Shown here: in pieces, positions 44,513 to 54,873 of the stretch
Layout: each line of letters starts with the position of its first letter
Position numbering within the stretch: the first letter of the stretch is position 1
From: Pandoraea cepalis
GTDB taxonomy: Bacteria; Pseudomonadota; Gammaproteobacteria; Burkholderiales; Burkholderiaceae
Length of the DNA: 64,000 nucleotides
NCBI RefSeq assembly: GCF_902459665.1
Contig: NZ_CABPSL010000021.1
Coordinates: forward strand, 1-64,000
Reading direction: 5' to 3'
Translations under genes and position numbers: made by a program
Notes under the pieces: generated by a model
Databases searched by the model: none
What the model was told of the DNA's origin: nothing
Seen by the model: only the letters and a program-made list of their open reading frames with translations

Positions 44513-44755
44513 TCAGTGATGCCAGCCCCATCCGCGGCCCCGGCCGTGCCATCCGCGATCATAGCCACCGTCGTAATAGCCGCCCGATATCCCGAACGTC
44601 ACGACCGGTGCGGGGGCAACCGCGTAGCCCGGCGCATAGCCATAACCGTCGTAATAGGCGTTGCCGTACGCCGGCGCGCCATAAGGCACGGCCACGCAAC
44701 CGGCCATCATCAGGGCGACGGCAGCGCCGCCCGCCAGCCAAAGTAAGCGTTTCAC
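44513..44755 (-). CDS. Small Gly/Tyr-rich lipoprotein
   Basis: The 80-residue product has a lipoprotein signal: MKRLLWLAGGAAVALMMAGC with lipobox MAGC, cysteine at residue 20. The mature part is unusual: Tyr/Gly/Pro repeats (APAYGNAYYDGYGYAPGYAVAP) and a Trp/Arg/His-rich end (DRGWHGRGRGWGWHH). Such low-complexity envelope lipoproteins are common in Burkholderiales and have no assigned role. The GWGWHH tail could bind metal. It converges on rubredoxin. Confidence 0.85.
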   Translation of the reverse strand: MKRLLWLAGGAAVALMMAGCVAVPYGAPAYGNAYYDGYGYAPGYAVAPAPVVTFGISGGYYDGGYDRGWHGRGRGWGWHH

Positions 44756-44933
44756 GATGAAGTCTCCCGCATGAGCTGTTCGAGTCGTGCGCGAAACGGA
44801 TCGACGCCAGCCCGTCAGCGGCTCATCGATTTTCGCAGCACCCGTTTGACTCGTTAGACAGGTATGTTCCCGCGAAATGCGTGATGGGGCACATCATCTT
44901 TGGTTACCAAATGTGACATCGGTAACCGTGCGA

Positions 44934-46517
44934 TCAGAAAACCCAGCAGCGGTCGCGACCGGCGCGTTTGGCGCGATACAACGCCATGTCGGCTCGTTCG
45001 ACCATGGTCATCGGCGAGTCGTCGTCCTGCCACTCCGTGATGCCGAAACTCGCCGAGAAACGCAGCGGCGGCTCACTGCCTTCCAGCGATTCGCGCTTGC
45101 AGCGCTCGCGAATGCGATCCGCCACGCGCAGTGCATCGCGCTCGCTCGCCCCCGGCAGCAGAATCGCGAACTCCTCGCCACCAATGCGGCCGATCAGGTC
45201 GTCGCCGCGCAATGTCGACGAGCACACCAGCACGAATCGGCACAGCACCTGATCGCCGATGGCATGCCCGTAAGTGTCGTTGATGGACTTGAAGAGATCG
45301 AGATCGGCCACGATAAGACTCATCGGTTCGTTCTTGCGTTGCGTGCTCTCCAGCAACCGCTCGAAGCGATGGAAGAAGTAGCGTCGCGTCAGGCTGCCCG
45401 TCAATTCGTCATAACTGGCTTCGAACGCCAGTTGATGATTGGCCGCGCGCAGCACCTCGTTCGACTGACGGGCTTCGCGATGCTTCACACGCTCACGCCA
45501 ATAAGTCCAGCCGGCGAGCGTTACGATGATGACGCCGCCCAGATACAGCAAGAAACATAACACCAGGTCCTTGCCATGCTCGCGCGTGAGCGCCTCCCAG
45601 GCGTCGACACCCTCCACCGCGTAGACGGTCAGGTCATTGCTCGAACTCGGACGCGACGTGATCACGAACGGCTTCCGGGACTCGTCGAATGCCGACATCC
45701 GGTCGAGCAATTCCTGAGGCACCCAGGCGTTCGAACGACCGGGGGCGCGCTTGAATGGGGAGATGGGCATGCGCGCGAAGTCGTCGTGCTGGTACAGCGC
45801 CTTGCGCTCGGCCTCGGACAGCTTGCCCAGCTTGCCATCGAGCATGAAACGATCCTCGAAACGAGGGTCGTTCGCCATGATGACCACGCCATTGCCGTCA
45901 ACGATGAACGACTCTCCGCTACCCACCCAATGACGCAATCGCGTGAGTCCGATCTTGGTCATCACGACGCCGATCAGCGCGCCCTTGCGATACACCGGGG
46001 CGCTGAAATAAAGGCCGGGCGCCTGATGCTCCCAGCCTGCGGCATAACTCTCGAAACGTCCGCCCAACAGGGCATTCGTGACATAGGGCATGTTGGCCAC
46101 GGACCGCCCGATCGGCGACGGCTCATCGCGGAAATTGCTTGCGGCCACGCACACGCCATGAGCGTCGATCAGCCACACCCGGTCAACGCCGAAGTATCCC
46201 TGAGCGCCTTGCAGAAATTCGTTGGCACGATCCACGGTCTCGGCCGCCGGGGCGTCGCCCCCCGTCGTTCGCAGCACGTCACGCAGCAAGCCGACTTCCG
46301 CCAACGTGGCGGGGATGGCGCGCACCATCGCCAGATCCGTGTTGATGGCGTGAATCATGCCGTCGGCGACGCGGTCGGCCACCATTTGCCCCGCGTCAAC
46401 GCTCTGAGCGAGCTTGTCGCCGACCAGCGACGTGGCAGTCCTGTCCGCCGCCATCCAGCAGGCGACCAGCACGCCAACCGAGACGCTGGCGGCATAAAGC
46501 CAATGTCTAATCCTCAT
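44934..46517 (-). CDS. Membrane diguanylate cyclase with periplasmic Cache sensor
   Basis: The 527-residue inner-membrane protein has a TM at about 6-25, a periplasmic double-Cache-type sensor (about 30-315) and a second TM (about 317-338: LVLCFLLYLGGVIIVTLAGW). A short coiled linker and a GGDEF domain follow (about 365-527). The cyclase site GGEEF is intact and the allosteric RGDD (RxxD) I-site is present, so product feedback is expected. The start at 46517 is the only in-frame ATG before TM1. Upstream DNA is the 462-bp gap next to another c-di-GMP gene. Confidence 0.93.
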   Translation of the reverse strand: MRIRHWLYAASVSVGVLVACWMAADRTATSLVGDKLAQSVDAGQMVADRVADGMIHAINTDLAMVRAIPATLAEVGLLRDVLRTTGGDAPAAETVDRANEFLQGAQGYFGVDRVWLIDAHGVCVAASNFRDEPSPIGRSVANMPYVTNALLGGRFESYAAGWEHQAPGLYFSAPVYRKGALIGVVMTKIGLTRLRHWVGSGESFIVDGNGVVIMANDPRFEDRFMLDGKLGKLSEAERKALYQHDDFARMPISPFKRAPGRSNAWVPQELLDRMSAFDESRKPFVITSRPSSSNDLTVYAVEGVDAWEALTREHGKDLVLCFLLYLGGVIIVTLAGWTYWRERVKHREARQSNEVLRAANHQLAFEASYDELTGSLTRRYFFHRFERLLESTQRKNEPMSLIVADLDLFKSINDTYGHAIGDQVLCRFVLVCSSTLRGDDLIGRIGGEEFAILLPGASERDALRVADRIRERCKRESLEGSEPPLRFSASFGITEWQDDDSPMTMVERADMALYRAKRAGRDRCWVF

Positions 46518-46979
46518 CCGAAAATCAAACGCTCGTTCTAATATTATTCACTTCTTACGTTGGCGACGTATCCACTGCATTCGTGTCGCGCTTCCGTCAT
46601 TTCCCCGGACAGAAGCTCTGGCCGCGACTGACATCCTGAGTGCCAGTGAATTGCCGCCAATTCTGGTCTGCGCGTCGAACTCGTTCCCCCTTTTCCCCCT
46701 TTTGCGATCCATGGCGTGTCGCGCCACGCGCCTCCGGACCCCGACTGCTCCGCCTTGTCCACCCCGACAACGGCAGCCGCCCCCGCTCTCCAGCGCAGTG
46801 CGCGGCGCACAGCCACCCGCTCATGCCGCCCGACTTCATCACGACTACGACTGATTTTATCGCACGCCAACGATGAACTCGTACCGCCAAACATCAAATC
46901 ACGAATTTATTACGATCACCGATTTAATCTATTAATTGGCCGAATACGTCGCTTGTTCGCGTTGGTCAATGGGTCCGCT
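46518..46979. other. Gap upstream of the Cache-GGDEF gene
   Basis: The 462-bp gap lies between two minus-strand genes and should hold the promoter of the diguanylate cyclase gene and the end of the upstream transcript. A less GC-rich block at about 46840-46950 is visible. I see no terminator, tRNA or protein gene. Confidence 0.4.
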
Positions 46980-49250
46980 TTATTCGCAAATCCCCAAACG
47001 CGCGATGACCGAATCAATCTCTTCGATTTCCACCGGACGGGAGAATAGGTAACCCTGTGCGCACAGTGGCACGAAATGACGCAGCCAATCCAGTTGCCGC
47101 GCATTCTCGACGCCCTCGACAATCAGCTCGATACCCAGCGAACGCGCAATGTTGACGATGTTCGAAATCATCAGGCAAGAACGTGACGAATCGGGAATCG
47201 ACTCCACGAACGAGCGATCGACCTTGAGCGTGTCGACAGGAAAACGTGTCAAGTAGGACAACGACGAGTATCCGGTACCGAAATCGTCAAGCGCAATGCG
47301 CACCCCGGCGCGCTTGAACTGCTTGATCTTCATCTCCACGAGCGCCGGATTCTTGACCATGACCGACTCGGTGACTTCCAGCTCAAGTCGATTCGGTTCG
47401 ACGGCGTACGCCCTCATGAGACGCTCGACCAGCTCGCCAATGTCGCCGCGCCAGAACTGCACCGACGAGACATTGACGGCCAGTCGCAGCGACGCCATCG
47501 GCGTGCCTCGCCATGCCGCCAGTTGACGGCACGCCTGCGTCAGCACGAACTCGCCGATGGCCACGATCTGTCCGGTCGTCTCCGCCAGGGTAATGAACTC
47601 GCCCGCGCTCAGCACGCCCCGTTCCGGGTGACGCCAGCGAATCAACGCCTCCATGCCGCGCACGCAATCGGACTCGAGCGCGACGATGGGTTGATAGGCG
47701 AGGAAAAACTCGCCGTTGACCAACGCCTGCTCCATTTGGCGCTCCCACACGACGAGCTGATGCGCCTGATACGTCATCTGCTGCGTATAGACGCGCACCA
47801 CGCTCTTGCCGGCCTCCTTCGCGGAGTACATGGCGAGATCGGCCTTCTTGATGAGGTCGGCTTCGGTTTCCTCCGGTTTGGACCAGAAGGTCACCCCAAT
47901 ACTCGCGTGAAGCGCGAACGACGTGCCGTCCGCCACCATCGGCGACTTGAGGGTGGCGAGCAGCGTCTCGCCCAGCGGCTCGGCGGCGTCGGTTGCGCCG
48001 TTGCCTGTGAGCAGCACCATGAATTCATCGCCGGCAAAGCGCGCCAGCATGGCCTCTGGTGGCATGCGCGGGGCAAAGCGCTCGGCCACCTGACGAATGA
48101 TCTCGTCACCCTGCGTATGACCCAACGTGTCGTTCACGCTCTTGAAATTATCGAGGTCGATGTGCAGCAGCGCCACCTTGCCGACCTGGTCGGGCACGGA
48201 CAGCGCACGCCGCAACGCCTCCATGAGCGCATAGCGATTGGGAAGTCCGGTGAGCGCGTCGAACGAAATCAGTCGCGTGAGCTGCTGATCCCGTCCGATC
48301 AGCCGCTGCATCAGGTAGGCGATGAGCACGAAGAACACGATGAGCGCAACCGACACGAAGGTGGCCATCGTCAAATAGACCCGCGCGACATGCCGATGCT
48401 CGGTCAGCGCTTCATCCAGCGACAGGCCGACCTGAACGGCGAGCGGATAGTCCCGCAGATGGCGGTATGCCACGATACGTTCGATGCCATCGATGGGATC
48501 GCGCTGGATACCGGAACGGCGTTGCGCTGCCGAGAACGGCGGCAGTTCCCCCGTGCCGGCGATGGCAACGCCGGCGCCGGTGCTGCGCGCGAGCATGGCA
48601 TCGTCGTCGGCAATGACGGCGACCTCGCCGTATTGGCCCAGCACAGCGTTCGTGTAGAAATCCGTGGTGAAGTAGTCTGGCGCCTGCGACACGATCACTA
48701 CACCGGCGAAGCTACCATCGGGATGATTGAGCCGCCGGGTGAACTGAAGCACCCACTTGCGCGACACGCGCCCGAGCACCGGATGACTGATGAACAGGTT
48801 GTCGTTCGAGAGTTCCTGATGCACCCGGAAGTGCTCGCGGTCGGCGATGCTGATCCCAACGCCGCCGGCGATCGTCGTGGCCACGATCTTGCCGTTCGCG
48901 TCGGCCAAACTGACCTGCACCATGAAGGGATCTTTGACCGTTCCTTCGGCGAGCGCTTGCTTCAGATCGAAGTGTCCGTGACGTCGCTCGAATTCGTATT
49001 TCACGAAACGCGTCAGTTGATCGACCTGACGGATGGCCCGCAACGTATGCTGCTCGAGTGCGGTCGTCACGGTCGACGCCGAGGCGGCCGCGTCGCGCAG
49101 AATTGCCTGACGCTCGATGGCGATGCGCCATAGCACCGCCGTCCAGACGAGGATCAGAATCAGGAGACCGAAAATCAGAATCGCGGCGATCGAGCGATGG
49201 GGCGTCATCCAACGCCCGTGTCGCGCTCCCGTTGTGCTCGGTTCCGCCAT
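46980..49250 (-). CDS. Membrane GGDEF-EAL c-di-GMP phosphodiesterase with Cache sensor
   Basis: The 756-residue protein has TM1 (about 20-42: SIAAILIFGLLILILVWTAVLW) and a periplasmic double-Cache domain (about 45-290). TM2 lies at about 296-318, then GGDEF (about 325-490) and EAL (about 500-750). The cyclase site is AGDEF with a lost I-site (MPPEA), so it is probably inactive or regulatory. The EAL site is complete: RGMEALIRWRHPERG, NVSS, EVTES, DDFGTGYSSLSYL, KVDRSFV, IVEGVE. It should degrade c-di-GMP in response to a periplasmic ligand. Start MAEPSTTG at 49250 is preferred to a 13-residue extension. Confidence 0.93.
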   Translation of the reverse strand: MAEPSTTGARHGRWMTPHRSIAAILIFGLLILILVWTAVLWRIAIERQAILRDAAASASTVTTALEQHTLRAIRQVDQLTRFVKYEFERRHGHFDLKQALAEGTVKDPFMVQVSLADANGKIVATTIAGGVGISIADREHFRVHQELSNDNLFISHPVLGRVSRKWVLQFTRRLNHPDGSFAGVVIVSQAPDYFTTDFYTNAVLGQYGEVAVIADDDAMLARSTGAGVAIAGTGELPPFSAAQRRSGIQRDPIDGIERIVAYRHLRDYPLAVQVGLSLDEALTEHRHVARVYLTMATFVSVALIVFFVLIAYLMQRLIGRDQQLTRLISFDALTGLPNRYALMEALRRALSVPDQVGKVALLHIDLDNFKSVNDTLGHTQGDEIIRQVAERFAPRMPPEAMLARFAGDEFMVLLTGNGATDAAEPLGETLLATLKSPMVADGTSFALHASIGVTFWSKPEETEADLIKKADLAMYSAKEAGKSVVRVYTQQMTYQAHQLVVWERQMEQALVNGEFFLAYQPIVALESDCVRGMEALIRWRHPERGVLSAGEFITLAETTGQIVAIGEFVLTQACRQLAAWRGTPMASLRLAVNVSSVQFWRGDIGELVERLMRAYAVEPNRLELEVTESVMVKNPALVEMKIKQFKRAGVRIALDDFGTGYSSLSYLTRFPVDTLKVDRSFVESIPDSSRSCLMISNIVNIARSLGIELIVEGVENARQLDWLRHFVPLCAQGYLFSRPVEIEEIDSVIARLGICE

Positions 49251-49661
49251 AGGTGGAGATCCTTTCAGCCTTTGTGCCAAAACGCGCAAAGATCGGTGTT
49301 GGCCCGGTCGTCAATAGGATCCAGCGGTCGTCGCCAACGGACGCCATGGTTTCCGGCAAGTGTAAGGCAATCGCGGCGCCCCCGGAAGTCGTTTGGCGTT
49401 TCCGCGTTCCGGCAGGGGGACGGGGTGGGCGCGAACACCGCCCCACCCCACGGCGTGCCATATGTCGGATTACGGATATTTCGGCGACCGCCGCACTAGG
49501 AGAATCCCGAAGTTCGAGGCACGGTTCGAGGCGCGCCCCAGCAGCCGAATGCCACGGGATGCGTCACAAGCACTCGCAATCGCGTGGCTTCAGGCATTGA
49601 CGGCAAAAGCGAAGACAGTGCAAGCGCACTAGGACCGCCACCACCGATGCGTACGCCTTGT
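49251..49661. other. Gap between merR and the GGDEF-EAL gene
   Basis: This 411-bp stretch follows the end of the ihfA-merR unit and precedes the minus-strand GGDEF-EAL gene. I find no gene, tRNA or strong hairpin. Many GC-rich frames cross it without a convincing start. Confidence 0.4.
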
Positions 49662-50048
49662 TCAGGACTTGAGCAGATCGATGACCGCCTCCAGGCGATG
49701 GCGCAAGTCAGCCACGTCGAGGGTCGTCTCGGATTCGGTCAAGGCTGCCGGCTCGCCCGCGTGCCCCGCAGCCGCCCGGGCGCCACGTGGCGTGTCGGCA
49801 TCGAGACGGTTACGCGCACCATTGATGGTGAAGCCCTGCTCATAGAGTAACTCCCGGATACGCCGGATCAACAGGACTTCATGGTGTTGGTAGTACCGTC
49901 GATTACCGCGCCGCTTGACGGGGCGCAGTTGCGTGAACTCCTGCTCCCAATAGCGCAGTACATGTGGCTTGACGCCACACAGCTCACTCACCTCACCGAT
50001 GGTGAAGTAACGCTTTGCGGGAATCGGCGGCAAGGCAACGTGATCCAT
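49662..50048 (-). CDS. MerR family transcriptional regulator
   Basis: The 128-residue protein has an N-terminal MerR winged HTH: YFTIGEVSELCGVKPHVLRYWEQEFTQLRPVKRRGNRRYYQHHEVLLIRRIRELLYEQGFTINGARNRL (about 14-82). The Ala-rich remainder is too short for a metal- or drug-binding domain, and no metal-cysteine cluster is present. This type follows ihfA in many Burkholderiales and its target is unknown. The ATG at 50048 is 80 bp from ihfA, beyond that gene's terminator. Confidence 0.92.
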   Translation of the reverse strand: MDHVALPPIPAKRYFTIGEVSELCGVKPHVLRYWEQEFTQLRPVKRRGNRRYYQHHEVLLIRRIRELLYEQGFTINGARNRLDADTPRGARAAAGHAGEPAALTESETTLDVADLRHRLEAVIDLLKS

Positions 50049-50088
50049 CGCGGCGTTAGCGGAATGGGACGACGGTTAAACAGCGGAG

Positions 50089-50123
50089 GAAAAACCAACG
50101 GCCGCCACAGAAAGCGGCGGCCG
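50089..50123 (-). terminator. Terminator after ihfA
   Basis: On the minus strand CGGCCGCC (50123-50116) and GGCGGCCG (50106-50099) form an 8-bp stem with a 9-nt loop. A T-rich run (50094-50089) follows 4 nt later, 5 bp after the ihfA stop codon. It probably separates merR from the pheST-ihfA transcript only partly. Confidence 0.65.
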
Positions 50124-50127
50124 GGAA

Positions 50128-50520
50128 TCACTTGCCCAGCACGCCTGATTCCACCATCGACTTGAGTTTCTGGCTGGCGTGGAAGGTCACCACCCGACGC
50201 GCGGCAATCGGAATCGCCTGGCCGGTTTTCGGATTGCGGCCGGGTCGTTGCGGTTTGTCGCGCAACTGGAAATTGCCGAAGCCGGAGAGCTTGACGCTGT
50301 CGCCAGACTCAAGCGCATCGCGGATCGATTCGAAGAAGGCCTCGACCATATCCTTCGCTTCGCGCTTGTTCAGACCGACTTGCTCGAACAGCAACTCGGC
50401 CAGTTCGGCCTTGGTCAGCGTCGGCGCTTCGGTCGAGACGTCGTTCGTGTCGCTGCGACCCAGCGCGATGCGCTGCGCCGCGAGCATGGCTTCAAATTCA
50501 CCAGGATTCATTTCGTTCAT
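50128..50520 (-). CDS. ihfA: Integration host factor alpha subunit
   Basis: IHF-alpha pairs with IHF-beta to bend DNA in replication, recombination and transcription. The 130-residue chain carries the HU/IHF fold: [86 protein letters not shown], with the Pro of the intercalating arm in RPGRNPKTG. About 34 residues precede the fold, longer than the E. coli 99-residue protein; a start at this ATG (50520) is supported by the frame. The order pheS-pheT-ihfA is the universal one. Confidence 0.96.
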   Translation of the reverse strand: MNEMNPGEFEAMLAAQRIALGRSDTNDVSTEAPTLTKAELAELLFEQVGLNKREAKDMVEAFFESIRDALESGDSVKLSGFGNFQLRDKPQRPGRNPKTGQAIPIAARRVVTFHASQKLKSMVESGVLGK

Positions 50521-50582
50521 ACGTCCCACGCGATGGCGATGACAGTGCGATAACCAACTCGCAAGCGGATGTTGACTGAGTT

Positions 50583-53021
50583 TCAGGCGCGCAAACGTGC
50601 GCCGAACCCTTCTACCCGTTGTACCAGTGCGTTGATGGCGCCCTGGACCGTCTCGTCTTGCAACGTACCCGAGGGGTCCTGCAGAGTAACACGAAACGCC
50701 ACGCTTTTGTCCTGAGCCCCCAGCGAGCCCGAGGCTGCACCGGCCTTCGGACGGAACTCGTCGAACAGGCGAACCGATTGCACGACGCTGCATGCCGGAT
50801 CGTCGTGACGCGCCGCCAGCATGGCGTCGATCAGCCCTTGCACCGGCTGCGCCTGATCCACCACCAGCGCGATGTCGCGCGTGACCGGCGGGAACTTCGA
50901 GATGTCCTCGTAGCTCGCGACGTCGCGCACCAGCAGCGCTTCCGCCTCGATCTCGAACAACACCGGCGCGTGCGGCAGGTCGTACTTCTGTTGCCAGCGC
51001 GGATGCAGCTCGCCGATGATGCCGACACGCTTGCCATCGACTTCGATCGCCGCGCTGCGTCCCGGGTGCAACGCCGGGTGTTCGGCCTTCACGAAGCGTG
51101 CCGTGCGCGGGGACAACAGTGCTTCGAGATCGCCCTTCACGTCGAAGAAATCGACCTGACGCGTTGCCGCGCCCCATTGCTCGTCGAGCACCGGGCCATA
51201 GGCCAGCGCCGCGACCGTGAGCGGCTGACGGTAACCGCCAACGCTCAGCTCGCCCGAGGCGACCGTATTGTCGCGATGGTAGGTGCGGCCAATTTCGAAT
51301 ACGCGTACACGCGACGCCTTGCGATTCAGGTTGTAGCGCGTGCTCGCGATCAGGCTGCCGATAAGCGTCGAGCGCATCACCGCCAGGTGGCTGGCGATCG
51401 GATTGAGCAGCTTGATCGGGTGATCGTTGCCGGCGAAATCGGCTTCCCACTCCACGTCGACGAAGCTGAAGCCAACCGTCTCGTGATAATCGCGCGCCGC
51501 CACGGCGTGACGCAACGCGTGTTGCGAGCGGCGGCCTTCCTGCGTCGGGCGCATTTCGCTTGCGGCGACCGGCGGATTGGCCGGAATGCGATCGAAACCG
51601 TAGATACGTGCAATCTCTTCGATCAGATCTTCTTCGATTTCGATGTCGAATCGATACGACGGCGGCGTGACGCTGAACACGCCATTCTGCAAGGTAAACG
51701 GCAGACCCAGGCGCGTGAAGATCGCGCTCATCTCCGCCTCGGAAACCGGCACGCCCAGAATCTTGATGGCACGCGCGACACGCAGGGTCACGGGCCGACG
51801 CTCGGGCAACTGTGCGATCTGGTCTTCAAGCGGACCGGCCTGGCCGCCGCAGATGTCCAGCACCAGTTGCGTGGCCCGCTCGAGGGCCCGCCCATTGCCG
51901 GCGAAGTCGACGCCGCGCTCGAAGCGGTGCGAGGCATCGCTTGTGAAGTTGTACTTGCGTGCCCGGCCCTGAATCGCCTGCGGAAAGAAGAACGCGCCTT
52001 CGAGGAAGATGTTTTGCGTGTCCAGACCCGCCTTGGTCGAGTCGCCGCCCATGATGCCGGCGAGCCCGATCGGACCGCTGGCGTCGGTGATGGCGAGCAC
52101 GTTCTCGTCGAGCGTGACGGTCTGTTCGTTGAGCAGCTTGAGCGTTTCGCCCGCCCGCCCGAAGCGCACGTCGATCCCCCCTTGCAGGCGGTTCAGGTCG
52201 TAGACGTGCAGCGGCTGGCCCAATTCGAGCATCACGTAGTTGGTGATGTCGACCAGCGCGGAGATGCTGCGCTGACCGGCGCGCTCAAGGCGCTCGACCA
52301 TCCAGCGCGGCGACGCTGCGGCAGCGTTCACATTGCGGATGATTCGGCCGCCGAAGCGCCCGCAACCTTCCGGCGAGCTGATACGCACCGGCAGCGTGTC
52401 GGCGATCGTCGCAGGCTGAGCGCCCTGCCCCGGCAAGTCCTTGAGCGGCGCGCCGGTGATGGCGGCCACTTCGCGGGCGATGCCCAGCAGCGACAGGCAA
52501 TCCGCTTTGTTCGGCGTGAGCTTGACGACGAACACGGTGTCGTCGAGATCGAGATACTCGCGAATGCTCATACCGACCGGTGCATCGTCCGGCAGGATCA
52601 TCAGACCGCCATGGTCTTCCGAGAGCTTCAGTTCGCGCGCCGAGCACAGCATGCCGAAACTCTGCACGCCGCGCAGCTTGCCGATCTTGATCTGGAACGG
52701 AGCGCCGCCGGCCTCGGCCGGGGGCAATGCCGCACCCACGGTCGCGCACGGCACCTTGATGCCCGGCGCCACGTTGGGGGCGCCACACACGATGGTGAGC
52801 GTCTCGCCGGTACCGGCGTCGACCTGGCAGACGTTCAGACGGTCAGCGTCCGGATGCCGGGCGACGTCGAGCACCTTGGCCACGACCACACCGGTAAACG
52901 GCGGGGCGACCGGGTCGGTTTCCTCGACTTCGAGCCCGGACATCGTCAGGGCATGCGCCAACGCGTCCGTCGACAAATCCGGGTCGACCAGGGTACGCAG
53001 CCACGATTCAGAGAATTGCAT
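50583..53021 (-). CDS. pheT: Phenylalanyl-tRNA synthetase beta subunit
   Basis: The 812-residue subunit binds tRNA-Phe and edits mischarged Tyr-tRNA-Phe. Domains in order are an OB/EMAP-type tRNA-binding domain (about 40-150, with DRLNVCQVD and [17 protein letters not shown]) and B3/B4 editing (about 215-395). B5 (about 405-475) is followed by the catalytic-like core (about 485-690). The FDX anticodon-binding domain closes it (about 705-810: [21 protein letters not shown]). Length is normal. It starts 86 bp after pheS and is followed by ihfA. Confidence 0.98.
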   Translation of the reverse strand: MQFSESWLRTLVDPDLSTDALAHALTMSGLEVEETDPVAPPFTGVVVAKVLDVARHPDADRLNVCQVDAGTGETLTIVCGAPNVAPGIKVPCATVGAALPPAEAGGAPFQIKIGKLRGVQSFGMLCSARELKLSEDHGGLMILPDDAPVGMSIREYLDLDDTVFVVKLTPNKADCLSLLGIAREVAAITGAPLKDLPGQGAQPATIADTLPVRISSPEGCGRFGGRIIRNVNAAAASPRWMVERLERAGQRSISALVDITNYVMLELGQPLHVYDLNRLQGGIDVRFGRAGETLKLLNEQTVTLDENVLAITDASGPIGLAGIMGGDSTKAGLDTQNIFLEGAFFFPQAIQGRARKYNFTSDASHRFERGVDFAGNGRALERATQLVLDICGGQAGPLEDQIAQLPERRPVTLRVARAIKILGVPVSEAEMSAIFTRLGLPFTLQNGVFSVTPPSYRFDIEIEEDLIEEIARIYGFDRIPANPPVAASEMRPTQEGRRSQHALRHAVAARDYHETVGFSFVDVEWEADFAGNDHPIKLLNPIASHLAVMRSTLIGSLIASTRYNLNRKASRVRVFEIGRTYHRDNTVASGELSVGGYRQPLTVAALAYGPVLDEQWGAATRQVDFFDVKGDLEALLSPRTARFVKAEHPALHPGRSAAIEVDGKRVGIIGELHPRWQQKYDLPHAPVLFEIEAEALLVRDVASYEDISKFPPVTRDIALVVDQAQPVQGLIDAMLAARHDDPACSVVQSVRLFDEFRPKAGAASGSLGAQDKSVAFRVTLQDPSGTLQDETVQGAINALVQRVEGFGARLRA

Positions 53022-53107
53022 GGATCAGTTCGCTCGCAGTTAAGTCTTCACTTCCGAGAGCCCGGCGGCAGCGGCTTCGCGCGCCCGTCCGGGGCCGTCG
53101 GCATCGA

Positions 53108-54121
53108 TTACATGAATTGGCGCAGGAAGCGCAGGTCGTTCTCGTAGAACAGTCGCAGATCCTGCACGCCGTAGCGCAGCATCGTCAGACGCTCCAGACC
53201 CGAACCGAACGCGAAGCCGATATAACGCTCCGGGTCGAGTCCCATGTTGCGCACGACCGTCGGATGCACTTGCCCGGACCCCGAGATTTCCAGCCACTTG
53301 CCGGCGTTCTTGCCCGTCTCGAACTGCATGTCGATTTCAGCGGACGGCTCGGTGAACGGGAAATACGACGGGCGGAAACGCACCTGAATGTCGTCGCGTT
53401 CGAAGAACTTGCGCAGGAAATCGGTGTACACCCCCTTCAGGTCGGCGAAGCTGATGTCTTCGGCAATCCACAGGCCCTCGACCTGATGAAACATCGGCGA
53501 GTGCGTGGCATCCGAATCCACGCGATACGTGCGGCCCGGCGCGATCACCTTGATCGGCGGCTTGTTCATGCGCGCGTAACGCACCTGCATCGGGCTCGTG
53601 TGCGTGCGCAGCAGCAGCGGCTTGCCGGCGTCGTCGTTCCCTTCGATGTAGAACGTGTCTTGCATCGAGCGGGCGGGGTGGTTCTCCGGGCTGTTCAGTG
53701 CCGTGAAGTTGAACCAGTCAGTTTCGATTTCGGGGCCGTCGGCCACGTCGAAACCAATGGAACGGAAAATCTGTTCAACGCGCTCCCAGGTGGTGAGCAC
53801 GGGGTGCAGGCTGCCAGCGCCCAGGCCTCGGCCGGGCAGCGTGACGTCGACGGCCTCGGCCGACAAGCGCGCGTCGAGCAGCGCGTCGGCCATGGCCTGG
53901 CGGCGCGCCTGCAGGGCGCCTTCGATCTGTTGCTTGGCCGCGTTGATCCGTGCGCCTTCATGCTTGCGCGCGTCGGGATCAAGCTTGCCGAGGCCCTTGA
54001 GCAACTCGGTCAGTTGGCCAGTCTTGCCGAGAAAGCGGGCTTTCTCGTTTTCCAGCGCGGCGGCGTCGGGAGCGGCGGCGAACGCACGCTGCGCTTCGCT
54101 GACGATAAGTTCCAGATCCAT
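53108..54121 (-). CDS. pheS: Phenylalanyl-tRNA synthetase alpha subunit
   Basis: The 337-residue catalytic subunit charges tRNA-Phe. The N-terminal coiled coil (about 1-85) is followed by a class II core: motif 1 [33 protein letters not shown], motif 2 FHQVEGLWI and motif 3 [29 protein letters not shown] 54121 follows after a terminator-like hairpin at 54193 in the rplT-pheS gap. This suggests control of pheST separately from rpmI-rplT. Confidence 0.98.
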   Translation of the reverse strand: MDLELIVSEAQRAFAAAPDAAALENEKARFLGKTGQLTELLKGLGKLDPDARKHEGARINAAKQQIEGALQARRQAMADALLDARLSAEAVDVTLPGRGLGAGSLHPVLTTWERVEQIFRSIGFDVADGPEIETDWFNFTALNSPENHPARSMQDTFYIEGNDDAGKPLLLRTHTSPMQVRYARMNKPPIKVIAPGRTYRVDSDATHSPMFHQVEGLWIAEDISFADLKGVYTDFLRKFFERDDIQVRFRPSYFPFTEPSAEIDMQFETGKNAGKWLEISGSGQVHPTVVRNMGLDPERYIGFAFGSGLERLTMLRYGVQDLRLFYENDLRFLRQFM

Positions 54122-54192
54122 ATGCTACAGACTCAAGTTAGGCGGTCGGAATGGCCGCAGATGCCAGCGAAAAAACCAGCGAAAAGGCATGC

Positions 54193-54226
54193 GAAAAACA
54201 AAAGGGGGCTCCGATGAGAGCCCCCT
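54193..54226 (-). terminator. Intrinsic terminator/attenuator between rplT and pheS
   Basis: On the minus strand GGGGGCTC / GAGCCCCC (8 bp, plus one A-T pair) with a 6-nt loop is followed by TTTTGTTTTT. It is 47 bp after rplT and 72 bp before pheS. A second GC-only hairpin (about 54239-54254) lies just before it. E. coli pheST is controlled by attenuation at this same place, but I see no Phe-rich leader peptide here. Confidence 0.85.
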
Positions 54227-54272
54227 CCTGGCGAATGGCGCGCGGTAAAGCGCGCGATACGCTAACTACAGC

Positions 54273-54632
54273 TTAGGCTGCGACGGCGGCTTTCACCTGG
54301 GCGACAATCGCGGCAAACGCCGGCTTGTCGTTGATGGCCATGTCGGACAGCACCTTGCGGTCGAGTTCGATCGAGGCCTTTTTCAGACCAGCGATGAACA
54401 CGCTGTAGGTCATACCGTGCTGACGCACACCTGCATTGATACGCGCAATCCACAAGGCGCGGAACACGCGCTTCTTGTTACGGCGATCGCGATAGGCGTA
54501 CTGCCCAGCGCGCATGACCGCTTGCTTGGCGATGCGGAAGACGTTATTGCGGCGGCCGCGGAAACCCTTGGCAGCAGCGATGACTTTCTTATGGCGGGCC
54601 CGTGCGGTGACCCCACGTTTGACTCGAGGCAT
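54273..54632 (-). CDS. rplT: Ribosomal protein L20
   Basis: The 119-residue 50S protein matches L20 throughout: [99 protein letters not shown]20 binds 23S rRNA and, in E. coli, also represses translation of the rpmI-rplT message. It begins 25 bp after rpmI. Confidence 0.99.
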   Translation of the reverse strand: MPRVKRGVTARARHKKVIAAAKGFRGRRNNVFRIAKQAVMRAGQYAYRDRRNKKRVFRALWIARINAGVRQHGMTYSVFIAGLKKASIELDRKVLSDMAINDKPAFAAIVAQVKAAVAA

Positions 54633-54657
54633 GTTTCTCTCCTATCTAAGTCGGGGT

Positions 54658-54855
54658 TTAAGCGAAGGGCAGCATTGCGCGTACGGAGTTCAGATCAGAC
54701 TCATGAACGCCGACGGCACCGCGCAGGTGACGCTTATTCTTGGTGGTCTTCTTCGTCAAAATGTGACGCTTGAAAGCCTGACCACGCTTAACGGTACCGC
54801 CAGGACGCACGCGAAAGCGCTTCTTGGCACCGCTCTTGGTTTTCATCTTAGGCAT
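54658..54855 (-). CDS. rpmI: Ribosomal protein L35
   Basis: The 65-residue protein is L35: [46 protein letters not shown]. The start ATG at 54855 directly follows a small hairpin that contains its Shine-Dalgarno. A longer upstream frame is not used. It is translated with rplT. Confidence 0.98.
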   Translation of the reverse strand: MPKMKTKSGAKKRFRVRPGGTVKRGQAFKRHILTKKTTKNKRHLRGAVGVHESDLNSVRAMLPFA

Positions 54856-54856
54856 G

Positions 54857-54873
54857 AAAAACTCCGAGTTTTT
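54857..54873 (-). promoter_or_regulatory. Hairpin sequestering the rpmI Shine-Dalgarno
   Basis: AAAAACTCGGAGTTTTT on the minus strand is a perfect inverted repeat (7-bp stem, 3-nt loop) ending 1 nt before the rpmI ATG. The GGAG ribosome-binding site is inside it, so folding would hide it. The position suits translational control by L20, as known for E. coli, though that element is larger. Confidence 0.55.

Noticed and set aside
49251-49661. A tRNA-Pro gene, which I looked for downstream of merR
   Set aside because: No cloverleaf is present; the tRNA-Pro in this window is at 18880.
50128-51450. A 440-codon frame that contains ihfA
   Set aside because: Only the last 130 codons are IHF-alpha; the rest is a shadow of pheT.
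50619-53147. An 842-codon open frame opposite pheT
   Set aside because: Mirror of pheT caused by third-position GC; no domain or ribosome site.
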